Assembly: GCA_025093555.1 (NCBI GenBank)
Contig: JAIWNF010000003.1
Span: 868,001-932,000, forward strand
Source of the DNA: Circinella umbellata
Lineage: Eukaryota > Mucoromycota > Mucoromycetes > Mucorales > Lichtheimiaceae
DNA length: 64,000 nt
Direction of reading: 5' to 3'
The translations under genes were made by a program, and so were the position numbers. Below are positions 50,928-60,782 of this stretch, piece after piece. Every line of letters begins with the position of its first letter. The stretch's first letter is position 1. The notes beneath the pieces are model-generated. The model saw nothing but the letters and a program-made list of their open reading frames with translations, did not search any database and was not told where the DNA came from.

Positions 50928-51596
50928 ACTACGTATGTAATATCTTGTGAAATACTGTGAAATTATGTACGCTATTCTTAATCAGGAAATAGGACGAAAA
51001 AATTTTATGGATCTGTAAAATCATGTAGAATTTTGCAACCAAAATGAGAATCTTGTGGATCCTGTATATCATGTACGTAGTGCAGTTTATTTACTTCTAT
51101 TTTTTTTTACTATAATAAACCGACGTCACCGACTACTATAGTTATAGGTAGAATTTTTGAATAAATGTAATAATTACGATAAGCTACGTATATTGTTATA
51201 GTTATTGATGTAATAGTCATCGGCATGTTCTTGATACCAGCATGACATGTGATTGCTTCCACCTAACAACATAAGGTTTACCGCCGATATAACCTATTGC
51301 GTATAGGCCACGCTGACAACCAACACTAAGAATGTTTAAAAAGTACAATATAATCTGTCAATAAAAATAAATAGTTAAATTCATTAACAAATCTTTTAGC
51401 AAACATTTTCTCTTTTTTCATCATACTCATGTACAACTTTCATAGTAACTTCCCCAACAAGTGGCCGTTAGTATTTAAAAATTCACTAGAGCATTGCGCT
51501 TCCACTTATTTATATATCCATCTTCACAAAATGATATAGTTTTGCTGTCTTCCGATTCGTATTAATTGCATCCTATACTGTTCCTTTCTTATAAAA
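50928..51596. other. Possible 3' tail of the transposase relic
   Basis: A minus-strand stretch at about 51205-51330 is coding-like without stops (contains G-L-Y-A-I-G-Y-I-G-G-K-P-Y-V-V-R-W-K). It could be a further exon of the transposase relic that follows at 51597. Short imperfect repeats of an ATCATGTA motif lie near 51000-51075. Confidence 0.3.
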
Positions 51597-53450
51597 TCAC
51601 TGTCCTACTATAATACGGTCAGTAGTTTCACCATAATTTATTCTCTCAATAAAGAACTTTCGCATCCAAAATTCCACAAGATAATGTCTCAGGTTGACAT
51701 CAGCGCAACTATCAACATTACTTGCAAAATAATCCTGCAGCTGTGTATCATCCCCTTGAGCGGTACAGTTTAGCGAATACGTTTTTACTAATAAGTTATC
51801 ACCCAAATCTTCTGGTTCTCGTTTATTCTCCGACAGCAAGCTATGATATATGTGTGTCTGCTGGTGAAAAAGTATGTTACCAGGATTGACTCCTGGTTTT
51901 TATTTTGTAATATAATTTTTTTTTGAAAAGTCTCTACATAGATTGTACCTTTGTATGTATATACTTTGAAATTTTCAAAATATTGCTTTACCTATGGCTC
52001 GTTCCAGTGATTGTGGACTAATGCAATAGAGCGGTCCACGCCACTTCACAGTTTCTGATATATGTCGAAGATAATGTATATTCAAGATACACATGTTCGC
52101 CGAAACAGACTCCTGCATATATTGATGCCATTTAACAAAAAAACTACAAACACTCACTATATAATAATAAACTATCTATGTAGATAATTCTACTTTAACT
52201 AAATAACATACTTTTTTATTCTGATAAGATCGTCTTTGCATACTTTCCAAGATAATGCATTAGCACATTCTGTTACCAAAGAAAGCAGCGCGTCAATAAC
52301 AGCTTTTATTAGCTCAATCCCAAGTTGTGACTCAAGCATGTTACAAATAGCCGTTGGGACAACAAAAAACAATAAGAAACAAATTTAATCTACCAGTCTC
52401 ATATTACTATGCTTTGTATGATAATCTATCGATCGAGTAAGTCCTAGTTATGTGTATAGCAAAACATGATTAACTTAACTTACTTCTAAAATCACCTTCA
52501 AAGATGGATAGTGGAATTGAATTGACAAAGGTTTCAACGGAGCTTCCAATAATTTGCCTTGTTGTTATGCCTAATTCAAATAGCGTATAGTAAAAATCTT
52601 AAAGGAATCACCAACCAGTTACTATATACGCTTGGACACATTTCCCTCAATCAAATGCATTTCGTCTAAACCAAAGAAAATGATGCTCTGTGAAAGCTCT
52701 CCAGTTCTGCAAATTTTATTTTTTCTTTATTGAAAAAGTTTAAATTATAGATACGTAAATATAATTGCTCTATTTCCTCATCAGTTGTCAAACACTGGAT
52801 CACTATCTATAAACTGTCCAATGTCTCGAAATTGTTGAAGAATGTTGTGAGAGTCTTGAAAATAATAACCATTCCAAGCACCTCAGCACTTACTGTGTTT
52901 TCGGTTCGGATAGGACATATCCGGGACCCATATAAAAAAACTCTGTGTGAATGATAGACGAGTTTATGAACAGCTACTATATCCCCACTTGTGAGAATTA
53001 AATGAATATTCAAACAAAGCACACAGGTAGAACACTTAACTTCTAGTACATCTTTTTGAAGTTTACAATGTTCTATGAATAGCAGTTCGAGTTAATTGGC
53101 CATAGATTTTAGTTTGCCCGGTAATATGCAGTCAATAATGTTAATATAGCAACTTTTTTTGGCTCAGCATGTTAATTTTATTGATATTCTATCTGGTGGA
53201 AGGTTCAAAACAATAATGCTGAATATCGTCCTTCGCAAATTGCTTCAAAAATGTCTTCTTCGTTGTTGTTGTTAATGACGTTACTGTTGTCAATATGCAT
53301 ACTATTAAACAGGCCACAAAGAATCGTCATCGTAGTAATCATATGATATGCGCTGTCTGTAATATTTAATTTATTGCTGTTGACAGTGGGCTTATTCATA
53401 TATAAATCTAATGAATCATGATTCATATAGGAAAAGGTAGTCAGGACTGA
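51597..53450 (-). pseudogene. Relic of a Tnp2-like (CMC/Plavaka-related) DNA transposase
   Basis: Minus-strand segments in order fit the Tnp2-like transposases common in fungal genomes. From 5' to 3' I see I-L-P-G-K (near 53115), then L-T-S-G-D-I-V-A-V-H-K-L with S-R-I-C-P-I-R (52925-53000). F-F-G-L-D-E-M-H-L-I follows (52655-52685), then I-G-S-S-V-E-T-F-V-N-S-I-P (52505-52560). Next is a helical block C-N-M-L-E-S-Q-L-G-I-E-L-I-K (52230-52350). A DUF4218-like block contains N-I-H-Y-L-R-H-I and S-L-E-R-A-I-G (51990-52140). The tail V-N-P-G-N-I-L ends at 51597. Several junctions still carry plausible splice sites. An in-frame TAA at 53092-53094 breaks the catalytic part just after I-L-P-G-K, so the gene is dead. 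Homology is by motif reading only. Confidence 0.6.
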
Positions 53451-54943
53451 GGAGGCCTGCTGAATTGACGTCTCGCGTACTTCTTCTTTGTTGAAACTGG
53501 ATTATTATCAGCTTCAGCGTAGAAATTCTTCTCTCATTCATTAGTTTCATGCTGCTCAAGTTGTGCAGTAAAAATAGGTTCACTACACCAAAAATAATCT
53601 TCTGTCTTTACGCGCATGTTAGCTTGAAGAAATCACAGTAGGAATAGTGTTATGAATAAAGTCAGTAAAATACATAGTCTGTTAAATCCGGTATAAACCG
53701 GTGAATAGCAGTTGAAAGTTAATTCCGGTTAATATGAGCAGATAACTATTTTAACCATTTTTCAACTATATTTTATCTTTTGTGAAAAACGATGAATTTC
53801 TGCGATTAATTGGTTAATGCTGTTCCCCAATATTCAAACTTTAACTATAATCTACCATTTAAAATAATTATTATCCGAAGGTTATATTTTTGAGCTATCT
53901 AATAAATTATGTTTTCGGCGGGTTGCATTTGTGTGCGCTCTTCACTGTTGGTTATTTTTCAAGTGCTGCTTTACATAGTCGGAAGCGCCGCAAAAAATCA
54001 CTCAGGTTTAACATTTTGACATTGTAGTTTTTTTTTCTTCTAGTACTAGTTACCTTTCCACTGCAAGAAACAGATGATGTAAAATAGGTTAAAAAATGGT
54101 GTAATTATTTCACCCAGAAAATGGTGCGTTTTGAAATTTACACTCCAAAATTGCCCCCTTTTTTTAATCGATTTTTAAGCTATCATCACCTCTTTTAACC
54201 CTCTTTTCACCTTTTTTTCTGCGCTTTTTAACCTATTTCACCCACAATGGTAACTATTATATTACTATTAAAAGGTCTTTTAATCTCACTGTGATCCCCA
54301 AAGAAATATTTAGTTTATTTAACATAAGTATTTTAATTTGATGTAAAATACCGAGGCACTTAATATGATACATAATAAGCGACAACCTCATATTTCTGAT
54401 AAAATATACTATTATATGTCTGAATCTTTGAATCCACTAACTTGCCCAATTTGTTCTTCTTGTGTTATTTTCTTCCCCAATAATATCAAATGTAATAAAA
54501 TGTATGTCAATAAATGTAGTAAAATCAAATTAATTTGCCAGTAGAAATCATGTTTTTCAGTTCCCATGGCAACCAAGAAGCTTTAGAAAGACGGGTACAA
54601 AACAACCAGAGTATATTGGGTAGATATAATTTTGTATGCTCGAGGATTGCTCGAAAGATGCCTGTACATAATCAAGCTCATGTTTTGTTCAGTCGTTTCA
54701 CTATTTCATAATTCAGTATAGTGATGACTGAGTTACCATAAACCATTGAATTGAAACGGCTTCTGAGCTTCAATTGCCGTGCACAGCATATCGTCCGCAA
54801 TTTTGGGCAACTCCTTTGATTTCTGCAACAATCTCACTGCTACCAAAACTCTTTATTTCATTTTATAAGTTGCTTAGCAACACTTTAAATTTGTTAGCAC
54901 TTACTAAGTTTCTAAACAGCAAATTATTTGAAATCATTACCGC
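53451..54943. other. Repeat-rich spacer with weak coding relics
   Basis: Contains an inverted-repeat element candidate (54079-54241). A plus-strand coding-like stretch at about 54361-54710 has clustered Cys (C-P-I-C-S-S-C) and is closed by stops; it may be a relic of another mobile element. The frame 54774-54986 has no motif. Confidence 0.3.
54079..54241. repeat. Inverted-repeat element candidate (MITE-like)
   Basis: GTAAAATAGGTTAAAAA at 54079-54095 faces its reverse complement with one mismatch at 54225-54241. The 163-bp unit has no coding frame, and the interior is rich in short TTTTAACC and TTTTCACC strings. I see no clear target duplication, so this is a candidate only. Confidence 0.35.
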
Positions 54944-56164
54944 ATGTCATTTCCAAATTATAAATTCGAACCGCATGAAAATGTAAAACTGAAATTTTTC
55001 TCAGAAGTGAATGCACAATATTGGCAGTTTGAAACGTTTTTGCGAGCTTATCCAGAGGATAGCATTAAAACAAATCTCTTGGACTATATAAATGGTCTCA
55101 ACTGGGTGAAAAAGCAATATATCGACGATAGATTGCGCACCCATGTTGATAAGTTATTAAAGGAATGGAAGAAGGTAATAGTTGAAAAGTATAAATTTTC
55201 TGTTCCTTGCCACTCACACTCGGATTCAAAAAAAAAAAAATAGCCCTCTCAACAAAAATTGGACAGCATTAAAAATTCGAAGCTACAACTATAGTAAACT
55301 CGGGTATTATATCCCTTGGAGATAATAAGTGAGTCTACACTTAGTGTCGTTTGAGTGCATTATTATATAGTTTAATCACTAATACTATCTTCTGTTTTCC
55401 ACATAGCAACATCACTCAAATAGCCGGTTTAAAAGTATGGCTAAACGTTTTGAAGTATTGATTAAAATACATAGCACCTTTCAAACTAACTATGTATTGG
55501 TATTATAGAGGTCTCACAGTAATAGTAGTAGTGCAGACAGTAGTAACATTGTTGATGACAGAAATAGCAGAAAAAAGACGCATGTTGGTGATCAAGAATT
55601 TACAGGTAAAATAGTAATTAAATGAAACATGCGAAAACAACTTACTTATAATTCATAGTAGAGGAATGCAGTTTTTTTGAGTTAGAGCAATATACGGGTG
55701 AAGTTAGTGAAGAAGAAGGAGAAGAGATAGAAGGTAAACTACTTCAACTTGTGTAATATCCCAAATAGTCTTAACATGATATTATTATGTATAGTTGTGT
55801 CGTTATGGAATGCTTGGAAAAATTACGTAAAAGATTACGAAAACAAAAACCCAGATAATATCTACAAGTAAGGATTAATAGCCAAGATGCTAAAACTTGT
55901 GTCGAATCACTGTACTAACTAATTAATAGACTGGAGCTTTATGGTGTGTTGTGGTGTAGAGCTGGAGTAAAGAAGCGAGATCCAATACCAGAACAACTTT
56001 ACAGTGGTATCCAAAACCAGGCGGTATTAAATAAGAAGCCTTCAGTTTATACATTTTTCCAAGAGGATATTGATAATATCTTAAGAGCTGCAAGTGTTAG
56101 GGTTCTCAGTAGACCGATCCGGATTGAATCCGTAATCCGTAATGCAAAAGAATCAATTAGATGA
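54944..56164 (+). pseudogene. 5' half of a repeated, family-unassigned gene (copy B), cut by an hAT-like insertion
   Basis: Five exons, 54944-55174, 55509-55605, 55659-55733, 55795-55867 and 55930 onward, join in phase. The product starts M-S-F-P-N-Y-K-F-E-P-H-E-N and has an amphipathic N-terminal block (about 1-77) and an S- and E-rich acidic middle. A last block has L-Y-G-V-L-W-C-R-A-G-V-K-K-R-D and E-D-I-D-N-I-L-R-A-A. At 56097 the frame runs into the inserted element, which supplies about 22 more codons and a stop at 56164 (total 236 aa). Copy A at 50533 has the same exon without the insertion. The domain is unknown to me. The gene may survive as a truncated protein, so pseudogene status is an inference. 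Confidence 0.55.
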
Positions 56165-57042
56165 AAATTTAGGCTATATAGTAGATGTCACAGTATTTTT
56201 TCATGAGAGAAGGTATTTTACAAGATTGTGTATGGTAGTCGTTTGAGATCGTTTAAGAAAAGTAAAATATTGGTAACAAAGGTGCATTATTTTTAGATGA
56301 TTTTATTATTTTGGTTTGAAAAATATAATAGGAAATAAATAAATTATAATAAAAAAGAATTGTAGTAATAAAAAGTTATAATGGGAAAAAAGAAGTTACA
56401 ATGGGAAAAGAAAGTTATAGTTGAAAAAAAATTATAGTGGGAAAGTTATAGTAGGAAAAAAAAATTATAGTGATAAAAAAGTTTATAGTGAAAAAAAAAG
56501 TTATGGTGGTGGTAGAAATATAACATGACGTGGATTTTTTTTTGTGGGGGCGAGTAGTGTGCTGAAAAAAATAAGAGGTATAAGTTTACCTTTTCTGTTT
56601 TACAACCAAATAAAAGTTCATAATTCTCTTTATCATTACTAGATTAATAGAAATAATAATTAAGTTCATTAATCTCTCTTTTTAATCTTCAATTTTTGTT
56701 TCTTTCTTTTCAGATATTTTTTTTCTATATTAAAGCCATTACTACTTTTCTTTTCAACTGCTCTATTCAAGTATATAATAATATACAAAAACTTACTCTC
56801 TTCTTTATTTGAATATATATATACCTTACCACAGCATTGTTAAAGCTTTGATCCATTACTCTATAATTATAATGACGGATCAGAAAAATCCGACAGATCC
56901 ATAGATCTCAATCCGTTTACAATCCGGATTGTAGAATTACAATCCGAATCCGATCCGAATCTATTGAGACACAATCCAAATCCGATCCAATCCGTATGAA
57001 AAACGGATCGGTTTATAAATCCGGATTGTACTAAGATCCCCA
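56098..57042. mobile_element. hAT-like non-autonomous element (945 bp) with 8-bp target duplication
   Basis: Begins TAGGGTTCTCAGTAGA and ends with the inverse of TGGGGATCTTAGTACA (11 of the first 14 bases match). It is flanked by GCAAGTGT (56090-56097) and GTAAGTGT (57043-57050), an 8-bp duplication with one mismatch. The paralogous copy A carries a single version of this site with no insert, which confirms the ends. Subterminal regions hold many AATCCG/GATCCG motifs on both sides, as hAT transposases prefer. There is no transposase frame. The centre contains a minisatellite (about 56370-56515). The 8-bp duplication and TAGGG-type ends point to the hAT superfamily. Confidence 0.75.
56370..56515 (+). 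repeat. Minisatellite inside the hAT-like element
   Basis: About eight degenerate units of 16-20 bp built on GTTATAGTGGGAAAAAA, with the A-run and the T/C at position 4-5 varying. Tandem repeats in MITE interiors are common and often length-polymorphic. Confidence 0.6.
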
Positions 57043-57131
57043 GTAAGTGTCAATGGAAAACTTCTAGAACTTTCCATGTACTGACATGGTTTTTTTTTTC
57101 AATATATATTCAAAAGAAAACAGTTGAAGAA

Positions 57132-58173
57132 ATGGAAATGCTTGTTGTGGATCTTCCGGTTAATATTCAAGACCGCTCATTGAAGAACAAGGCGATATTC
57201 ATTCAAGATATCTTTCGTATATTGTAAGTAATCTGGCTGTGGAATCTTTTCTGTACTACTTTCTATATATACTCATTGATATATTATAATATTGTAGCAC
57301 AGAAAACATTTACGCGGACACAGTTGACGTTACCGAATCTGAAGCTTGTTGGAATGATGGTGTTATGTGGCCATTGATGAAGGCCTGTTCGCGATATATT
57401 CGATTAAATAAAGGAACCAAGGTTTCTTTCATTCCTGGTGAGGCACCTTTGAAGGCAATGACGAATATTGGAGCTGCAACATCAACAGCCCCATATCTTG
57501 CTGACGGAATACTTCGGGTTGCAGACGTGGATGACGCTGAGATTTGTCTACTTGAGACATCGAACACTTTTGATGAAGCTAAAAAAGCAAAAGTAAGCTT
57601 TGATCATCATAAAGCCATGTTTGCTTTATTGTTGATGGTTAGAAATACAGCTCAAGAATACCAGTATGCCGGTTACGAAGATATCAAAGAAATGAAATTT
57701 TATTTCATACATGCCCATGGTGAGTTTAGATATTTGCTTCAATACCAAAGTTATACTAAGAGAATGTTTTATTATTCTATACAGGAAATACGATCCGGGT
57801 CTGGTCTATGAGTACACCGGAAGAAGATGTTTACATAATGACGAAAGAAATCAGAATGCCAGCACCGAATAAATTTAGTAAGAAGGCTGAGCAATTATTT
57901 GATTTTTTGGAAGGAAGCTGGAAGTTAATGGTAAGAACAACCTATATATTTATTAGTTAAAATATGTCTTAAGCTAATATAACCTGAATATGATAACAGT
58001 TGATGTTGAACCAAAGCATTGATGCACTTTTAAAAATTCGAGAAGCACATGAAGATGGCCTTCAACGAGTGCGAAAAAAGGAAAAGGTCACGCCCTTGCC
58101 TCACGTAGTTAATCCAGTCATTCAAAAAAATGGGGGAGAAAAAACAGGCTTTCTGGCCATGGGTGGGGGATAA
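57132..58173 (+). CDS. 3' half of the repeated gene (copy B), intact 277-aa frame
   Basis: Four exons, 57132-57223, 57298-57719, 57785-57930 and 58000-58173, give 277 aa from the ATG in V-E-E-M-E-M-L-V-V-D-L-P. It is probably the C-terminal part of the gene that begins at 54944, now separated by the hAT-like element. In the middle (about residues 85-125) there is Y-L-A-D-G-I-L-R then E-I-C-L-L-E-T-S, followed by F-D-H-H-K. This spacing of Asp, Glu and a polar residue resembles the core of PD-(D/E)XK nuclease-like domains, although the usual Lys is Ser here. The second half is helical and basic. The last residues are G-F-L-A-M-G-G-G. A neighbouring partial copy shows that the gene belongs to a repeated family. 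Whether a promoter now lies upstream is unknown. Confidence 0.55.
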
Positions 58174-58662
58174 CTTTTTTTTCTTTTATTGTGCATTAGG
58201 CTCACATTGAAAAAAAAATTGATAAATCAATAAAAATAGGAAAGGCGAGTGATAAACCAGTTTAGTAAAGATGTTATAGTGAAAAAGAAATAGAGAGAAT
58301 ATGAAGAAAGTGTAGATAAAAATACACATATGATAAATGAATGGTGATAAACTACTTGGACAATTTAACCACTACTTTTTTCGCATCTTGACGGCGTTAG
58401 CATTACTATTATCTAAAGTATGTATAGCATTATTTGTTGTTGCTGTGATGTTGAGGAATGTGGTAGCCTTGTTGTATTGCATCTCTTATATTTAATATTA
58501 ATGACTGCCCTGTGGGGGATAGGTGGATTGGCTACTTTTGTTCATTGTACTGATAAAGGTACTACTATGTTTAAAGCATTGATGATATTATTAGAACTTC
58601 GAACTACAGCAGCTTTTTGTTCCATTCGAGGAACCTTTAAAACTGATAATCATAATGTTGAC

Positions 58663-58836
58663 TCAGCTGTTCGCTTTTGAGTTGAAGACTGGACTGTTTA
58701 CGCATGTTTTCACAAAGTGTGTAATCAGTACCAACTGTAGGAATACATGTTCTTTTATCATTCGAACATTTTCGTCCGTTTTTAGCAGTTCCGGGGCATT
58801 ATAATAGTTTGTTTGGCCATTAGCTTCAGCTGCCAT
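58663..58836 (-). CDS. Small minus-strand frame (57 aa), possible gene fragment
   Basis: ATG at 58836 opens 57 codons of balanced composition (M-A-A-E-A-N-G-Q-T-N-Y-Y-N, later H-V-F-L-Q-L-V-L) with helical character and a stop at 58663. It reads more protein-like than its neighbours. I do not recognise it. It could be the last exon of the decayed minus-strand gene suggested by 59378-59653. Confidence 0.25.
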   Translation of the reverse strand: MAAEANGQTNYYNAPELLKTDENVRMIKEHVFLQLVLITHFVKTCVNSPVFNSKANS

Positions 58837-59033
58837 AGTTTACCAACCTATTCCAATCTGGGTCCGTTGCAGTTGCAAATCATGGGTCTTTCTCCATGTA
58901 AATTTTGGTGAATAAGTGTCACCGTGTATTTCGCACTTTGTTTTTCTTTTAAATGCTGATATTGATTTTCAAGATATTTTTTTTTATGAAGAGCATTGCG
59001 CTGTTAATTTCCAGGGCATGTTTTATACTTGCA

Positions 59034-59105
<72 letters not shown>
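59034..59105 (+). repeat. (TAC)24 microsatellite
   Basis: Twenty-four uninterrupted TAC units. On the minus strand, in the frame 59023-59259, it encodes a run of about two dozen Ser after Q-Q-Q-T. A perfect array of this length is likely to be unstable and polymorphic between strains. Confidence 0.95.
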
Positions 59106-59106
<1 letters not shown>

Positions 59107-59377
59107 GGTTTGTTGTTGCATATTTCTGTTGCTTTTCAAAACTGTTTTTATAATAATATTAGCTCTTGAATGTTGTTGACAAATGTTGTTTTCGAATTCT
59201 TCTGTATCATTAATGTTGTTATTATAAGTTAATTGTTGTTGGGTGTTACTGATGTCCAATTTATTTATATCTAATGTTCAGCTAACGTTGTGTGCATAAG
59301 AACACTGATATCCAAATAAGAAGTAACATATTCTGTAATACAGAATAGCGCATCCTCATTCGCAGACTGTAAAAGGA

Positions 59378-59653
59378 TTACAGTCTGTAATCCCTTATTC
59401 CATCGATTTTATTGGTTGAGAACCTTCCCCCAACTACCGCCAGTGAGCCAAGTAAATATCGTGAATCTGTTAAATCTCTTGAATGGAAATGTAATACTTC
59501 TTGAAGAGCGAGGGTAACCCAATCAAGATGTGTTGATCCTAAATAAGCAGTGAAGTCTCTTTGAGTTAATAGGTTTTCTTTAAAACGCTTTAAGTGCAAT
59601 TTATGTATAGTTTTCGTCCAAAGAGGAAGGTTGTAATAGCTTCCAGAAAACAA
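59378..59653 (-). pseudogene. Hypothetical 91-aa fragment
   Basis: A 91-codon minus-strand frame with a protein-like stretch (W-T-K-T-I-H-K-L-H-L-K-R-F, Y-L-G-S-T-H-L-D-W-V, S-R-Y-L-L-G-S-L). No family is recognised. The mix of W, H and charged residues suggests a fragment of a larger protein. With the Ser-run frame downstream and the 57-aa frame it could form a decayed gene. Confidence 0.3.
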
Positions 59654-60078
59654 AAAAAGAAACTGAAGTCACAGAAATGCACATCATACTATATAGTTTT
59701 GAATAGTTACAAACCCTTTCTTATTTTATTTGATACAAAAAAGAAGAGAATAAGCGTGAATGCATTACAGCAGCAGATTGAATAAAAGACATCATATTTG
59801 AGAAAAAAATTAAACAGTGTCGCTTCAAAATATATAAAAAAGAAGAGAAAAAGGAGTGGTAACAACAAGAAAAGGGTATTATGAAAACTTGGTTTTACTT
59901 GAAGGAAGCTTGATACCGTTAAAGAGCAATATGTATCCACCCATCCACTATATTCGTTGATAACAGTAATAAACGAAACAAAGAAATTATTAGTCAAAAT
60001 GCGCAATATTTGTTCTTTTTCTCATCACCCACCTTGCAATATTGAAATAAGACACAGGACCCTCGATGAAGACAAAAA

Positions 60079-60252
60079 TAACCAGTCAGCGATCACCTGT
60101 AGCCAACGGCGGTTGCCACCAACTACAAACAACGGTTGTCGCAGCAAGGATAGCTGTCAAGCCAACTAGATTAATCACAGCGGGACACCCTATGCCTTAA
60201 CAAAGCCCTTCAGCATAGAACATCCGTCTGTCCCCTTTTTATCGGGCTAGCC
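60079..60252 (+). repeat. 174-bp GC-rich structured unit, copy 1
   Basis: A 174-bp block at roughly 50% GC inside ~30% GC surroundings, repeated at 60273-60446 with a handful of substitutions. Near its 3' end GGGACA...CTATGC and GCATAG...TGTCCCC can pair as a two-step stem with the loop between, followed by TTTTT. Near its 5' end TAGCCAACGG resembles a Pol III A box, and CAAC-GGCG-GTTG can form a small hairpin. This would fit a short Pol III-transcribed RNA or a SINE-like unit, but a B box is not clear and no known RNA is recognised. Confidence 0.6.
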
Positions 60253-60272
60253 ATGTTCTTCATCGCATCTCG

Positions 60273-60446
60273 TAACCAGCCAGCGATCACCTGTAGCCAA
60301 CGGCAGTTGCCACCAACTACAAACAACGGTTGTCGCAGCAAGGGTAGCTGTCAAGCCGACCAGAATACTCGCAGCGGGACACCCTATGCCTTAACAAAGT
60401 CCTTCAGCATAGAACATCTGTCTGTCCCCTTTTTATCGGGCTAGCC
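60273..60446 (+). repeat. 174-bp GC-rich structured unit, copy 2
   Basis: Direct repeat of 60079-60252 at identical length, separated from it by 20 bp (60253-60272). Differences fall mainly outside the predicted stem: two C-to-T changes lie in the loop and bulge, and a G-to-A lies in the loop of the small 5' hairpin. Stem arms and the TTTTT end are unchanged. Confidence 0.6.
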
Positions 60447-60782
60447 GCGTTTTAGTCGATGCATTAAAGAGAAGAAAAACCAAGAGATGAGAATGGGCTA
60501 TATAAATGTTTTTTCTTTCAATTATATAATAAAAAAAAGCATTCGTTACGATCAGTCTATTAAAAAGCTCTTCCTTAGACCATTTTTACATCCCTGTTAA
60601 GACGACAATAAATCCGATGGCTTAAAATGAAGAAAGGTTTGGAGCAAAAGAAACCAGTGTTGACGCTAGCGCTTACGAGGCAAATTAAATTGAAACGCAG
60701 CTACAAGTTTTTCAGTAAGGTGCCAAGGTCCACGGTCACTACTGCAGGAAATTACTGCAGAAACACCCAAGCCCTTTGTATA
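60447..60782. other. Intergenic
   Basis: No gene. It should hold the lost first exon and promoter of the secreted-family pseudogene that follows, but I find no signal-peptide exon here. Confidence 0.35.

Larger units (their letters stand above)
58174..59999. other. Repeat-rich spacer with minus-strand coding relics
   Basis: Holds the (TAC)24 microsatellite, a 57-aa minus-strand frame (58663-58836) and a 91-aa minus-strand frame (59378-59653), each listed separately. All three read on the minus strand and may be pieces of one decayed gene. The plus-strand frames at 58420-58680 and 58916-59179 are shadows or microsatellite-driven. Confidence 0.35.

Noticed and set aside
50533..56164. C-to-T differences between copies A and B taken as repeat-induced point mutation
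   Set aside because: Some changes (CAA to TAA, CAG to TAG) fit, but A-to-G and other changes are also present. Mucoromycota are not known for classical RIP, and two copies are too few to judge.
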